Positions 36,479 to 46,878 of a stretch of 64,000 nucleotides of DNA are shown piece after piece. Every line of letters begins with the position of its first letter. Position 1 is the first letter of the stretch. A model generated the notes under the pieces. It was not told the origin of the DNA. It saw only the letters and a program-made list of their open reading frames with translations, and searched no databases. Source of the stretch: Neisseria sp. Marseille-Q6792. Its GTDB lineage: Bacteria > Pseudomonadota > Gammaproteobacteria > Burkholderiales > Neisseriaceae. The position numbers were made by a program, and so were the translations under genes. The stretch lies in contig NZ_OW969598.1 of NCBI RefSeq assembly GCF_943181435.1, positions 558,001-622,000 on the forward strand, written 5' to 3'.

Positions 36479-36692
36479 GCTTTTATTTCCACTTCAATAT
36501 CCGAAATGCTAAAATCCGAACAAATTTATCAGGTTCTTAAGTTCGATTAAAATTTCCTGAGTAACCGGTAATTCGCTCGCTTAGACAATAATCCTTTGAA
36601 ACAGGTAGAATCAGCCCCTCAACGGGAAACACCCTTTAGGACGGCATGTAAAATTAAAAATCCCACATGCCGAATTATCAGGAATACCTTTT

Positions 36693-37349
36693 ATGAACAG
36701 ACAAAAAGTAATTGCTATCGACGGTCCGGGAGCATCAGGCAAGGGAACGGTAGCCTCCCGAGTCGCAGCCGCATTGGGATATGACTATCTCGATTCTGGA
36801 GCACTTTACCGTCTGACCGCACTGTATGCACAAAAACAAGGCGTGGAATGGCACGATGAAGAAAATGTTTCCGCACTTGCCGAAAAACTACCCGCCGTAT
36901 TTTCAGGTAGCTGCATCCTGCTCGACAGCGAAGATGTTTCAGACGGCATCCGGACAGAAGCCATAGGCATGGGGGCATCCGCCGTTGCGCAATTGCCTAA
37001 AGTCCGCACCGCACTGCTGCAACGCCAACGCGATTTTCTGACCGAAAAAGGACTGGTCGCCGACGGACGGGACATCGGATCAGTCGTTTTCCCCCAAGCC
37101 GAACTCAAAATCTTCCTGACGGCAGAATCCAAAATCAGAGCCGAACGCCGCGCCAAACAAATCGGCATCCCCTGCGAAGGTTTGGCATTCGAGCGCATCC
37201 TGTCCGACATCGAAGCCAGAGACGAGGCAGACCGAAACCGCACGCTCGCCCCCCTGAAACAACAGCCCGATGCCCTGCTTTTGGATACGAGCCGCCTGAC
37301 TATAGAAGAAACTGTAAAAAAAGTGCTTGATTGGTATCGTAAAGTTTAA
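36693..37349 (+). CDS. cmk: Cytidylate kinase
   Basis: 218 residues. It phosphorylates CMP and dCMP. The P-loop GPGASGKGT (about 10-18), LDSGALYRLTAL and GRDIGSVVFP motifs are complete. It precedes rpsA, an arrangement conserved across proteobacteria. Confidence 0.96.
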   Translation: MNRQKVIAIDGPGASGKGTVASRVAAALGYDYLDSGALYRLTALYAQKQGVEWHDEENVSALAEKLPAVFSGSCILLDSEDVSDGIRTEAIGMGASAVAQLPKVRTALLQRQRDFLTEKGLVADGRDIGSVVFPQAELKIFLTAESKIRAERRAKQIGIPCEGLAFERILSDIEARDEADRNRTLAPLKQQPDALLLDTSRLTIEETVKKVLDWYRKV

Positions 37350-37377
37350 ATTTTCAGGTATAATTGCCCACATTACG

Positions 37378-37416
37378 TTTCAGACGGCATAAAAATCCCC
37401 CATATGCCGTCTGAAA
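37378..37416. terminator. Inverted uptake-sequence pair between cmk and rpsA
   Basis: TTTCAGACGGCAT at 37378-37390 and ATGCCGTCTGAAA at 37404-37416. Confidence 0.75.
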
Positions 37417-37504
37417 CCTTATTTACCCGTCTGCCCTGCCAAGGACGGCAGACATCCACCAACCCACCCCGCACCCCTTGGCGGTGTACCGAAAAGAGTT
37501 ATAT

Positions 37505-39190
37505 ATGTCTATGGAAAATTTTGCTCAGCTGTTGGAAGAAAGCTTTACCCTGCAAGAAATGAACCCGGGTGAGGTGATTACCGCTGAAGTAGTGGCAATC
37601 GACCAAAACTTCGTTACCGTAAACGCAGGTCTGAAATCAGAATCCCTGATCGATGTAGCTGAATTCAAAAACGCTCAAGGCGAAATTGAAGTCAAAGTCG
37701 GCGACTTCGTTACCGTTACCATCGAATCCGTTGAAAACGGCTTCGGCGAAACCAAACTGTCCCGCGAAAAAGCCAAACGCGCAGCCGATTGGATTGCCCT
37801 GGAAGAAGCGATGGAAAACGGCGACATCCTGTCCGGCGTTATCAATGGCAAAGTCAAAGGCGGCCTGACTGTTATGATCAACAGCATCCGCGCATTCCTG
37901 CCGGGTTCTTTAGTTGACGTACGTCCCGTTAAAGACACTTCTCACTTCGAAGGTAAAGAAATTGAATTCAAAGTGATCAAACTGGACAAAAAACGCAACA
38001 ACGTTGTTGTGTCCCGCCGCGCTGTTCTGGAAGCCACTTTGGGCGAAGAGCGCAAAGCCTTGCTGGAAAACCTGCAAGAAGGCTCTATCATCAAAGGTAT
38101 CGTTAAAAACATTACCGATTACGGTGCATTCGTTGACTTGGGCGGCATCGACGGTCTGCTGCACATCACCGACTTGGCATGGCGCCGTGTGAAACACCCG
38201 AGCGAAGTTCTGGAAGTCGGTCAAGAAGTAGAAGCTAAAGTCCTGAAATTCGACCAAGACAAACAACGCGTTTCTCTGGGTATGAAACAACTGGGCGAAG
38301 ATCCTTGGAGCGGCCTGACCCGCCGTTACCCGCAAGGCACCCGCCTGTTCGGTAAAGTATCCAACCTGACTGACTACGGTGCATTCGTTGAAATCGAACA
38401 AGGCATTGAAGGTTTGGTACACGTTTCCGAAATGGATTGGACCAACAAAAACGTACATCCGAGCAAAGTTGTACAATTGGGCGACGAAGTCGAAGTAATG
38501 ATCCTCGAAATCGATGAAAGCCGCCGCCGTATCTCTTTGGGTATGAAACAATGCCAAGCGAATCCTTGGGAAGAGTTTGCCGCCAACCACAACAAAGGCG
38601 ATAAGATTTCCGGTGCCGTTAAATCCATTACCGATTTCGGTATCTTCGTCGGTCTGCCCGGCGGCATCGACGGTCTGGTTCACTTGTCTGACCTCTCTTG
38701 GACCGAAGCCGGAGAAGAAGCCGTGCGCAAATACAAAAAAGGCGAAGAAGTTGAAGCCGTTGTATTGGCAATCGATGTTGAAAAAGAACGTATCTCTTTG
38801 GGTATCAAACAACTGGAAGGCGATCCGTTCGGCAACTTCATCAGCGTAAACGACAAAGGCTCTCTGGTTAAAGGTTCTGTAAAATCTGTTGACGCTAAAG
38901 GCGCAGTAGTTTCCCTGTCTGAAGAAGTTGAAGGTTACCTGCCTGCTTCCGAATTCGCCGCCGACCGCGTTGAAGACCTGACTACCAAACTGAAAGAAGG
39001 CGACGAAGTTGAAGCCGTTATCGTTACCGTTGACCGCAAAAACCGCAGCATCCGTCTGTCTGTAAAAGCGAAAGACGCTAAAGAAAACCGCGAAGCACTG
39101 AATTCAGTTAATGCTGCTGCAACTGCCAATGCCGGTACCACCAGCTTAGGCGACCTGTTGAAAGCCAAACTGTCCGGCGAACAAGAATAA
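37505..39190 (+). CDS. rpsA: 30S ribosomal protein S1
   Basis: 561 residues from ATG 37505 (AAGAG upstream); an in-frame codon further upstream is less likely. Six S1 (OB-fold) repeats are visible by recurring GAFVDLGG / GAFVEIEQ / GIFVGLPGG and RRISLGMKQ blocks. It binds mRNA for translation initiation. ihfB follows 10 bases after the stop. Confidence 0.98.
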   Translation: MSMENFAQLLEESFTLQEMNPGEVITAEVVAIDQNFVTVNAGLKSESLIDVAEFKNAQGEIEVKVGDFVTVTIESVENGFGETKLSREKAKRAADWIALEEAMENGDILSGVINGKVKGGLTVMINSIRAFLPGSLVDVRPVKDTSHFEGKEIEFKVIKLDKKRNNVVVSRRAVLEATLGEERKALLENLQEGSIIKGIVKNITDYGAFVDLGGIDGLLHITDLAWRRVKHPSEVLEVGQEVEAKVLKFDQDKQRVSLGMKQLGEDPWSGLTRRYPQGTRLFGKVSNLTDYGAFVEIEQGIEGLVHVSEMDWTNKNVHPSKVVQLGDEVEVMILEIDESRRRISLGMKQCQANPWEEFAANHNKGDKISGAVKSITDFGIFVGLPGGIDGLVHLSDLSWTEAGEEAVRKYKKGEEVEAVVLAIDVEKERISLGIKQLEGDPFGNFISVNDKGSLVKGSVKSVDAKGAVVSLSEEVEGYLPASEFAADRVEDLTTKLKEGDEVEAVIVTVDRKNRSIRLSVKAKDAKENREALNSVNAAATANAGTTSLGDLLKAKLSGEQE

Positions 39191-39200
39191 GGTTGCAGAC

Positions 39201-39515
39201 ATGACAAAGTCTGAGTTAATGATTCGTTTGGCAGAAGTGTTTGCCGCTAAAAACGGTACCCATCTTCTGGCAAAAGACGTAGAGTACAGCGTAAAAGTCT
39301 TGGTCGATACCATGACCCGATCGCTTGCCCGAGGTCAACGCATCGAAATTCGAGGTTTCGGCAGCTTCGATTTGAACCATCGTCCTGCCCGTATCGGTCG
39401 CAACCCTAAAACCGGGGAACGAGTGGAGGTACCTGAAAAATATGTACCCCATTTCAAACCCGGTAAGGAGTTGCGTGAACGGGTCGATTTGGCTTTAAAA
39501 GAAAATGCCAACTGA
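39201..39515 (+). CDS. ihfB: Integration host factor subunit beta
   Basis: 104 residues, HU/IHF fold: [19 protein letters not shown], the [17 protein letters not shown] block, and [20 protein letters not shown] with the DNA-intercalating Pro. It bends DNA with IhfA. Close spacing to rpsA indicates co-transcription. Confidence 0.97.
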   Translation: MTKSELMIRLAEVFAAKNGTHLLAKDVEYSVKVLVDTMTRSLARGQRIEIRGFGSFDLNHRPARIGRNPKTGERVEVPEKYVPHFKPGKELRERVDLALKENAN

Positions 39516-39527
39516 ACTTTAGCATTA

Positions 39528-39555
39528 AAAACGCCGCGTTACAGCGGCGTTTTTC
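39528..39555 (+). terminator. Terminator of the rpsA-ihfB operon
   Basis: AAAAACGCCGC (39528-39538) pairs with GCGGCGTTTTT (39545-39555). Confidence 0.92.
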
Positions 39556-39679
39556 TTATTCAGCCTGTCTATGTCCCTTTCCTTTCTATAGAAAGCTCCA
39601 AGCCCATGGAAAATCATTTATAATACCAATCCCTGTTAACATATTCCTCACAACTGCTAAAATTATAACAAGGTTAAAC

Positions 39680-40822
39680 ATGAGTAATAGAGACCAACTT
39701 TTTCAGGCTCCTCCATTTGAAAACCACAGTCCGCTGACCTGGTATCAGGCTGCTTCCCAATCGCCTAATTTTATCCATGATCAGGCACAGGCAAACGCCA
39801 TTGAATACCTCGACAGACTCTGGACCGAGCTGATGATGTTCAAACGCAAAAGAAACCGTTTTTTAGGTAGGAGTTTGCGTTCTCCGCAAGTCCCCAAAGG
39901 GCTTTATTTCTATGGTGGTGTCGGCCGGGGTAAAAGCTTTTTGATGGATGCTTTTTTCGGTTGTCTTCCTTACCGCCGCAAACGCCGCGTTCACTTTCAT
40001 GCTTTTATGGCGGAAATCCATCAGCGCCTGAAAGTACTAAAGAGCGAAGCCAATCCGTTGAAATCCGTTGCCGCCGAGATTGCCAAAGAAACCCGCGTAT
40101 TGTGCTTTGACGAATTCCATGTAAGCGATATTGCAGACGCAATGATTTTAGGCCGTCTGCTGGAAAACCTACTAAACGAAGGTGTCGTTTTGGTGGCAAC
40201 TTCAAACTACGCCCCTTCCGAACTCTACCCACAAGGTCAAAACCGAAGCAGTTTTCTTCCCACAATTGCACTCATCGAATCCAGCCTGACAGTCTTAAAT
40301 GTTGACGGAGGGGAAGACTACCGACTGCGAACCCTTCGCCCTGCCGAGATTTTCTTTACGCCTGCCGATGAAGAAAATGAGGCGAAACTGGCAAAACTGT
40401 TCAAAGAAATGGCAGGTATTACCGATTTAAATCCCGGCATCAGCACTATCCACGGTCGGGAAATTCCCCACAAAGCCGAGTCCAGTCGCGCCATATGGTT
40501 TGATTTCCGCGCACTGTGCTTTGGCCCCCGTTCACAGTCCGACTATCTATATTTAGCAGAACATTATGAAATGGTTTTTCTCTCAGGTTTGGAAAAACTC
40601 TCTCCCCAAGAAAAAGCAGAAGCACGACGTCTAACTTGGCTGATTGATGTCCTTTATGATTTCCGAGTCAAACTGTGTGCCACCAGCGCGGTAGATGTCA
40701 ACCATATCTATACAGAAGGTGATTTTGCCGAAGAATTTACCCGTACTGCCAGCCGGATGGTTGAAATGCAGTCCGAAGTTTATTTGGAACAACCTCACTT
40801 GACCTTATCCCCAAAGGATTAG
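39680..40822 (+). CDS. zapE: Cell division ATPase ZapE (AFG1-like)
   Basis: 380 residues. Walker A GGVGRGKSFLMD (about 79-90), Walker B VLCFDEFHVSDIADAM and the family block NYAPSELYPQG are present. AFG1/ZapE ATPases act at the inner membrane; in E. coli ZapE modulates the division ring under low oxygen. AAGG precedes the ATG. Confidence 0.92.
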   Translation: MSNRDQLFQAPPFENHSPLTWYQAASQSPNFIHDQAQANAIEYLDRLWTELMMFKRKRNRFLGRSLRSPQVPKGLYFYGGVGRGKSFLMDAFFGCLPYRRKRRVHFHAFMAEIHQRLKVLKSEANPLKSVAAEIAKETRVLCFDEFHVSDIADAMILGRLLENLLNEGVVLVATSNYAPSELYPQGQNRSSFLPTIALIESSLTVLNVDGGEDYRLRTLRPAEIFFTPADEENEAKLAKLFKEMAGITDLNPGISTIHGREIPHKAESSRAIWFDFRALCFGPRSQSDYLYLAEHYEMVFLSGLEKLSPQEKAEARRLTWLIDVLYDFRVKLCATSAVDVNHIYTEGDFAEEFTRTASRMVEMQSEVYLEQPHLTLSPKD

Positions 40823-40891
40823 GTTAGATAAATTTTTCTCGATAAAATAATACTGTCTCTAACTTTAATAAATAAAAAATAAGGATATAGC

Positions 40892-41317
40892 ATGGCGATT
40901 GAACGCACCGTTTCCATTATCAAACCCGATGCCGTCGGCAAAAACGTTATCGGTAAAATATACAGCCGTTTTGAAGAAAACGGTTTGAAAATCGTTGCGG
41001 CCAAAATGAAACAGCTTACCCTCAAAGAGGCTCAGGAATTCTATGCGATTCACAAAGAGCGTCCCTTCTATGCCAAATTGGTTGAATTTATGACCAGTGG
41101 TCCTGTAATGATTCAGATTTTGGAAGGGGAAAATGCCGTTCTGAAAAACCGGGAGCTGATGGGGGCAACCAATCCTGCCGAGGCAGCCGAAGGTACGATA
41201 CGGGCAGACTTTGCCACCTCTGTCAGTATTAACGCCGTACACGGTTCTGACAGTACGGAAAACGCCGCCTTGGAAATTGCCTACTTCTTCAGCCAAACCG
41301 AAATCTGCCCACGTTAA
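40892..41317 (+). CDS. ndk: Nucleoside diphosphate kinase
   Basis: 141 residues, the standard length. The catalytic His117 lies in NAVHGSDS, and [12 protein letters not shown] marks the start. It balances nucleoside triphosphates. AAGGA lies upstream. Confidence 0.98.
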   Translation: MAIERTVSIIKPDAVGKNVIGKIYSRFEENGLKIVAAKMKQLTLKEAQEFYAIHKERPFYAKLVEFMTSGPVMIQILEGENAVLKNRELMGATNPAEAAEGTIRADFATSVSINAVHGSDSTENAALEIAYFFSQTEICPR

Positions 41318-41343
41318 TATAATACACCTACACAGACCCATTA

Positions 41344-41376
41344 TCAGACGGCATGAAACCTGTCCATGCCGTCTGA
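41344..41376. terminator. Inverted uptake-sequence pair after ndk
   Basis: TCAGACGGCATG (41344-41355) and CATGCCGTCTGA (41365-41376). Confidence 0.8.
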
Positions 41377-41456
41377 AAGTTCTGTTACAAAGGCTTTCAA
41401 TCAAATTTATCTAACCAACCATTTTGTGAAAAGCCTAATTTAAGAAATATAACCAC

Positions 41457-42557
41457 ATGAAAACCAATCTGCTCAACTACGACCTCCAAGGGCTGACCCG
41501 GCACTTTGCCGATATGGGCGAAAAACCTTTCCGCGCCAAACAAGTTATGCGTTGGATACACCAATCTGGCGCGCAAAATTTTGATGAAATGACCGACTTG
41601 GCAAAATCGTTGCGCTATAAATTAAATGAACAGGCAAGCATCGATATTCCTAAGCTTATGATGTCGCAAGAATCTTCAGACGGCACCCGCAAATGGCTTT
41701 TAGATGTCGGAACGGGAAACGGAGTAGAAACCGTCTTTATCCCTGAATCCGAACGCGGCACACTCTGCATTTCATCTCAGGTCGGCTGCGCGTTGGAATG
41801 CACATTTTGTTCGACCGGCAGACAAGGTTTCAACCGCAATCTGAGTGCAGCCGAGATTATCGGCCAATTGTGGTGGGCAAACAAAGCCATGGGGGTTACT
41901 CCGAAAAATGAGCGCGTAATTTCCAACGTCGTCATGATGGGTATGGGAGAGCCAATGGCAAATTTTGAAAATGTCGTTACCGCCCTGAGTATTATGTTAG
42001 ATGATCATGGCTATGGTCTAAGCCGCCGCCGCGTAACGGTTTCCACCTCGGGTATGGTTCCCCAGATGGATAAACTGCGTGATACCATGCCTGTAGCTTT
42101 GGCTGTTTCTCTCCATGCTTCCAATGACGAAGTCCGTAACAAAATCGTACCACTAAATAAAAAATACCCGCTAAAAGAATTAATGGCAGCATGCCAGCGC
42201 TATTTAGTCAAAGCACCCAGGGATTTTATTACTTTCGAGTATGTGATGCTGGACGGTGTCAACGATAAGGCACAACATGCATACGAACTTATTGAACTGG
42301 TCAAAGATGTTCCCTGCAAATTCAATTTAATCCCGTTTAATCCTTTCCCTAATTCGGGATATGAACGTTCAAGTAACGAAAACATCCGTATTTTTAGAGA
42401 TATCCTGCAACAAGCCGGATTTGTCGTTACCGTTCGAAAAACTCGTGGCGACGATATCGATGCCGCTTGCGGACAATTAGCAGGCCAGGTTCAGGATAAA
42501 ACACGCCGTCAGCAAAAATGGCAACAGATTTTAATCGAACAACAGGGGGAATTATGA
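41457..42557 (+). CDS. rlmN: Dual-specificity rRNA/tRNA adenine-C2 methyltransferase RlmN
   Basis: 366 residues, radical SAM. The cluster motif CALECTFC is followed by [16 protein letters not shown] and [15 protein letters not shown]; late Cys in DAACGQLAG is the methyl-carrying residue region. It methylates A2503 of 23S rRNA and A37 of some tRNAs. pilW starts inside its stop codon. Confidence 0.97.
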   Translation: MKTNLLNYDLQGLTRHFADMGEKPFRAKQVMRWIHQSGAQNFDEMTDLAKSLRYKLNEQASIDIPKLMMSQESSDGTRKWLLDVGTGNGVETVFIPESERGTLCISSQVGCALECTFCSTGRQGFNRNLSAAEIIGQLWWANKAMGVTPKNERVISNVVMMGMGEPMANFENVVTALSIMLDDHGYGLSRRRVTVSTSGMVPQMDKLRDTMPVALAVSLHASNDEVRNKIVPLNKKYPLKELMAACQRYLVKAPRDFITFEYVMLDGVNDKAQHAYELIELVKDVPCKFNLIPFNPFPNSGYERSSNENIRIFRDILQQAGFVVTVRKTRGDDIDAACGQLAGQVQDKTRRQQKWQQILIEQQGEL

Positions 42558-43318
42558 TGCCCTTTCATATATCCAAAAAATTGTTCTTCTTAGCTGTGAT
42601 TGCTCTAAGCGCATGCAGCACCTCTTATCAACCCTCAAGCGCAGAAAAAGCCAATCAGGTTTCCAACATTAAAACCCAATTGGCCATGGAGTATATGCGC
42701 GGACAAGACTACCGCCAGGCAACGGCAAGTATTGAAGATGCACTGAAAACAGACAGCAAAAACGAACTTGCCTGGCTTGTCCGTGCCGAAATCTATCAAT
42801 ATCTGAAAGTAAATGATAAAGCTCAGGAGAGTTTTCTGCAGGCACTCTCCCTAAAACCCGACAACGCTGAAATCAACAATAACTACGGCTGGTTCTTATG
42901 CGGCACGCTCAACCGGCCTGCAGAAGCGATGCCCCACTTTGATAAAGCATTGGCAGATCCTACCTACCCGACTCCGTTTGTCGCCAATTTGAATAAAGGC
43001 ATATGCAGTGCAAAACAGGGGCAGCTTGGATTGGCAGAAGCCTACTTAGAACGTTCACTTGCCGCACAGCCGCAGTTTCCTCCTGCATTTAAAGAGCTGG
43101 CACGTACTAAAATGCTTGCCGGCCAATTGAATGACGCGGACTATTATTTTAAAAAATACCAAAGTAAGGTTGAAGTCCTACAGGCGGATGATTTGCTGCT
43201 TGGTTGGAAAATTGCCAAATCTCTCGGAAACTTACAGGCAGCATACGAATATGAAGCACAGTTGCAGGCAAACTTCCCTTACTCAGAAGAATTACAGACT
43301 GTTATCACAGGTCAATAA
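42557..43318 (+). CDS. pilW: Type IV pilus biogenesis lipoprotein PilW (PilF-like)
   Basis: 253 residues from ATG 42557, chosen over the ATG three bases earlier because GGGGGA is better spaced. A lipoprotein signal peptide ends in LSAC. Tetratricopeptide repeats follow (AMEYMRGQDYRQATASIEDA, LVRAEIYQYLKVNDKAQESF, NNNYGWFLCGTLNRPAEAMP). It is an outer-membrane lipoprotein needed for PilQ secretin stability and pilus function in meningococcus. The rlmN-pilW-ispG order is typical. Confidence 0.95.
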   Translation: MPFHISKKLFFLAVIALSACSTSYQPSSAEKANQVSNIKTQLAMEYMRGQDYRQATASIEDALKTDSKNELAWLVRAEIYQYLKVNDKAQESFLQALSLKPDNAEINNNYGWFLCGTLNRPAEAMPHFDKALADPTYPTPFVANLNKGICSAKQGQLGLAEAYLERSLAAQPQFPPAFKELARTKMLAGQLNDADYYFKKYQSKVEVLQADDLLLGWKIAKSLGNLQAAYEYEAQLQANFPYSEELQTVITGQ

Positions 43319-43333
43319 ACAGATTCGAACCTT

Positions 43334-44599
43334 ATGAACACACTCCAACGCCGTAAGACACACCAAGTCCATATCGATCACCTCATTGTCGGTTCAGAAG
43401 CACCCGTCATCATCCAATCCATGACCAACACCGACACCGCAGATGCCCAAGCCACTGCATTGCAGGTCAAAGAATTAAGCGATGCAGGATCAGAAATGGT
43501 GCGTATTACTGTTAACAGTCCCGAAGCAGCATCTAAAGTTGCAGAAATCCGCCAACGCTTAGACGATATGGGCTATCCCACCCCCCTTATTGGCGATTTC
43601 CATTTCAACGGTGAACGCCTTTTGGCCGAATTTCCCGATTGCGGCAAAGCCCTGTCTAAATACCGCATCAATCCCGGCAATGTCGGTAAAGGTGCAAAAG
43701 GCGATGAAAAGTTTGCCTTTATGATTCGGACGGCTGCAGAAAACAACAAAGCTGTCCGCATCGGCGTAAACTGGGGTTCTTTGGATCAAAGCCTTGCCAA
43801 GCGCATGATGGATGCCAATCAGGCATCTGCCTCTCCAAAACCTCCTCAGGAAATTATGAAAGAAGCCCTGATTGTTTCCGCCTTGGAATCTGCCGAAAAA
43901 GCCGTTCGGCTAGGATTACCCGAAGACAAAATTATCCTTTCGTGTAAAGTCAGCTCCGTCCAAGACCTGATTCAAGTCTACCGAGAATTGGGTAGGCGCT
44001 GCGCCTATCCCCTTCATTTGGGATTAACCGAAGCAGGGATGGGCAGCAAAGGCATTGTCGCATCTACGGCAGCCCTTTCCGTCTTATTACAGGAAGGAAT
44101 CGGGGATACAATCCGCATTTCACTGACTCCGGAACCGGGAAGTTCTCGAACACAGGAAGTTATCGTCGGACAAGAAATTTTACAGACCATGGGGCTGCGT
44201 TCATTTACACCTATGGTAACTGCCTGTCCGGGCTGCGGGCGTACAACCAGTACCGTATTTCAAGAGCTGGCACAAAATGTTCAAAATTACCTGCGCCAAA
44301 AAATGTCTATATGGCGTACCCTTTATCCTGGGGTTGAATCCCTGAACGTTGCCGTAATGGGCTGCGTTGTCAATGGGCCTGGAGAAAGCAAATTGGCCGA
44401 CATCGGAATCAGCCTTCCCGGTACAGGGGAAACACCCGTCGCACCTGTTTATGTAGATGGGGAGCGCAAAATAACACTGAAAGGTGATAATATTGCAACT
44501 GAATTCCTAGCTATTGTAGAGGAATATGTTAAAACCAATTATGGCGAAAACAGTTCTAAACGCGATAAAGGAAAAGTCATCCCGATACAGTCTCTATAA
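43334..44599 (+). CDS. ispG: 4-hydroxy-3-methylbut-2-enyl-diphosphate synthase IspG
   Basis: 421 residues (gcpE). It makes HMBPP in the non-mevalonate isoprenoid pathway. The 4Fe-4S ligands lie in [11 protein letters not shown] and [13 protein letters not shown], and [15 protein letters not shown] marks the TIM barrel start. It is preceded by pilW by 15 bases. Confidence 0.97.
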   Translation: MNTLQRRKTHQVHIDHLIVGSEAPVIIQSMTNTDTADAQATALQVKELSDAGSEMVRITVNSPEAASKVAEIRQRLDDMGYPTPLIGDFHFNGERLLAEFPDCGKALSKYRINPGNVGKGAKGDEKFAFMIRTAAENNKAVRIGVNWGSLDQSLAKRMMDANQASASPKPPQEIMKEALIVSALESAEKAVRLGLPEDKIILSCKVSSVQDLIQVYRELGRRCAYPLHLGLTEAGMGSKGIVASTAALSVLLQEGIGDTIRISLTPEPGSSRTQEVIVGQEILQTMGLRSFTPMVTACPGCGRTTSTVFQELAQNVQNYLRQKMSIWRTLYPGVESLNVAVMGCVVNGPGESKLADIGISLPGTGETPVAPVYVDGERKITLKGDNIATEFLAIVEEYVKTNYGENSSKRDKGKVIPIQSL

Positions 44600-44602
44600 A
44601 AT

Positions 44603-44637
44603 AAATGCCGTCTGAACATTTCAGACGGCATTTGTTT
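44603..44637. terminator. Uptake-sequence terminator between convergent ispG and clpP
   Basis: AAATGCCGTCTGAA (44603-44616) and TTCAGACGGCATTT (44620-44633) with a 3-base loop and T-run. Confidence 0.9.
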
Positions 44638-44651
44638 TCTCTCCCAATTAA

Positions 44652-45272
44652 TCAAAGCTGTAAAGAAGCACGGTTCTCCAAGATTTGATCAATCAGACCA
44701 TATTCTTTAGCCTCTTCGGCGGACATGAAGTTGTCGCGGTCAGTGTCACGTTCCAAATCTGCCAAGTCTCGGCCACAGTGTTTGGCCATCAGGCGATTGA
44801 GTTTTTCTTTGATTTTCAACAGTTCGCGTGCGTGAATCTCAATATCAGATGCCTGACCGCCCAAACCGCCGCTGATTAAAGGCTGGTGAATCATGATACG
44901 GCTGTTGGGCAAGGCGAAACGTTTGCCTTTCTCGCCTGCCGACAGCAGGAATGCACCCATGCTTGCCGCTTGCCCCAAGCACAAAGTAGAGACATTAGGT
45001 TTGATGAAATTCATAGTATCGTAAATCGACATACCTGCTGTTACCGAACCGCCGGGCGAATTGATGTAAAAGAAAATATCTTTGTCAGGATTTTCACTTT
45101 CCAAAAACAACAGCTGGGCGACCACCAAATTGGCGGACTCATCGGTTACCGGACCGACTAAAAATACGATGCGTTCTTTTAAAAGGCGCGAGTAAATATC
45201 AAATGCGCGCTCACCACGACCGCTTTGTTCGATAACGGTAGGAACGAGGTAATTATTGAAATCGAAGGACAT
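44652..45272 (-). CDS. clpP: ATP-dependent Clp protease proteolytic subunit
   Basis: 206 residues. Catalytic Ser104 in GQAASMGAF and His129 in RIMIHQP; the third-residue Asp lies in the ERDTDRD stretch at 174-180. It forms the 14-subunit protease with Clp ATPases. It is downstream of tig on the same strand, as in many bacteria. Confidence 0.97.
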   Translation of the reverse strand: MSFDFNNYLVPTVIEQSGRGERAFDIYSRLLKERIVFLVGPVTDESANLVVAQLLFLESENPDKDIFFYINSPGGSVTAGMSIYDTMNFIKPNVSTLCLGQAASMGAFLLSAGEKGKRFALPNSRIMIHQPLISGGLGGQASDIEIHARELLKIKEKLNRLMAKHCGRDLADLERDTDRDNFMSAEEAKEYGLIDQILENRASLQL

Positions 45273-45294
45273 TCTTGTCTCCTGTCAATGTTAC

Positions 45295-45325
45295 GAAAGC
45301 ACCAAAGGGACGCTTTGGTGCTTTC
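45295..45325. terminator. Hairpin between tig and clpP
   Basis: A perfect 13-base stem, GAAAGCACCAAAG (45295-45307) with CTTTGGTGCTTTC (45313-45325). It lacks a T-run, so it probably attenuates or protects the tig-clpP transcript rather than ending it fully. Confidence 0.6.
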
Positions 45326-45359
45326 AAGTTGCCTGTTTCAGACAAACCTTTGAAGATGA

Positions 45360-46670
45360 TTAGGCTTGTGCACCCATCACTTCGTCAAAAGACAAAGCTT
45401 TTTCGCTTACTTTGGCTTTGCCCAAAACGAAATCAACAACGTTGCTTTCTACTGCCAAAGAAGTTGGGCCTTGCAAGCGGGAAGGCTCTGCGTAGTACCA
45501 GTCAATCACTTCTTGAGGATCTTCGTAGCTTTCTGCGAAGTTGGCAACAACGGCTTTGATTTGCTCTTCAGTCGGTTCCAGTTTGTTTTCATCAACCAGT
45601 TTGGCTAAAATCAGACCCAAAGATACGCGGCGTTCGGCTTGTTCTTTGAACATATCCAAAGGCAGATCCAACTTGGCAGCATCAGCCATGCCTTGGTTAA
45701 CAAAATTTTGTTTCATTTCATTTGCCAAGCGTGCGGCTTCTTCATTTACCAAAGCAACAGGTGCTTTCAGCTCTACGGCTTTGAGCAGCGCGTTCATGAC
45801 AGATTCTTTGGTTTGTTCGTTTACGCGGCGTTCCACTTCGCGACCGACGTTTTTCTTCACTTCTTCGCGCATTTTGGCCACGTCGCCGTCGGCAATACCC
45901 AATGCTTTAGCAAAATCGGCATCAACTTCAGGCAAAGTAGCTTCAGATACGTTGTTCAATGTGATGGTGAAGACAGCGGATTTACCGGCAACGTCTTTAC
46001 CGTGGTAGTCTTCAGGGAAATTGACGGTAACGTCTTTGCTTTCGCCAGCCTTCATACCAACTACGCCGGCTTCAAATTCAGGCAACATTTGACCTGTGCC
46101 CAATAAGAAGGCGTAGTTTTTGGATGCGCCGCCGGCAAAAGGTTCGCCGTCGATTTTGCCTTCGAAGTCGATGATGACACGGTCGCCGTTTTGGGCTTCG
46201 CGTTCAACATGGTTGAAGCGGGTACGTTGTTTGCGCAGGATTTCTACGGTTTGGTCCACTTCGGCATCACCGACGGAAGCGGTTACTTTTTCAACTTCTT
46301 GTGCAGACAAATCGCCGATAACGACTTCAGGGAATACTTCGAAAATCGCAGCGATTTTCAGGGATTCTTTATCATCTTGTTCTTCAACGCCTTCGAAACG
46401 CGGATAGCCTGCAACTTTCAATTCTTGGGCAACGGCAACATCGTAGAAGCAGCGTTGAACCATTTCATTGATGACATCATTTTGCGCGCTTGCACCGTAC
46501 ATTTGGGCAATCATTTTTAAAGGTGCTTTACCCGGGCGGAAACCGTCGATTCTTGCACGGCGCTGGGTTTGTTTCAGTTTTTTATCGGTTTCTGCGTTGA
46601 TTTCGGACCAAGGCAGAGACAACACTACTTTGCGTTCCAGATTTTCTAAAGTTTCAACAGTTACGCTCAT
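45360..46670 (-). CDS. tig: Trigger factor
   Basis: 436 residues from the ATG at 46670, which aligns with the E. coli start (M-x-V-x-VET); an ATG one codon upstream is possible. Ribosome-binding signature GFRPGKAPLKMI at about 44-55, an FKBP-type isomerase domain (GDRVIIDFEGKIDGEPF) and the helical chaperone C-terminus are in order. Confidence 0.97.
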   Translation of the reverse strand: MSVTVETLENLERKVVLSLPWSEINAETDKKLKQTQRRARIDGFRPGKAPLKMIAQMYGASAQNDVINEMVQRCFYDVAVAQELKVAGYPRFEGVEEQDDKESLKIAAIFEVFPEVVIGDLSAQEVEKVTASVGDAEVDQTVEILRKQRTRFNHVEREAQNGDRVIIDFEGKIDGEPFAGGASKNYAFLLGTGQMLPEFEAGVVGMKAGESKDVTVNFPEDYHGKDVAGKSAVFTITLNNVSEATLPEVDADFAKALGIADGDVAKMREEVKKNVGREVERRVNEQTKESVMNALLKAVELKAPVALVNEEAARLANEMKQNFVNQGMADAAKLDLPLDMFKEQAERRVSLGLILAKLVDENKLEPTEEQIKAVVANFAESYEDPQEVIDWYYAEPSRLQGPTSLAVESNVVDFVLGKAKVSEKALSFDEVMGAQA

Positions 46671-46826
46671 CATAAGCCCTTAAATTTGTTGTGTTGATAA
46701 AATGATAAACCTTCTTCCCTGCATGGGGAAGCAAACAGCGCAACGGTACGGATATTTGAACCGCATTGCCGCAAAGGGGAAATTTTAGCTGGCAAGTATA
46801 TCACAATGTTCCGCCTGAAACATAAT

Positions 46827-46865
46827 ATGCCGTCTGAAACGCCAATTCCGCCGTTCAGACGGCAT
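46827..46865. terminator. Inverted uptake-sequence pair between ftsK and tig
   Basis: ATGCCGTCTGAA at 46827-46838 and TTCAGACGGCAT at 46854-46865. Confidence 0.8.
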
Positions 46866-46878
46866 TTTGCGATATGGG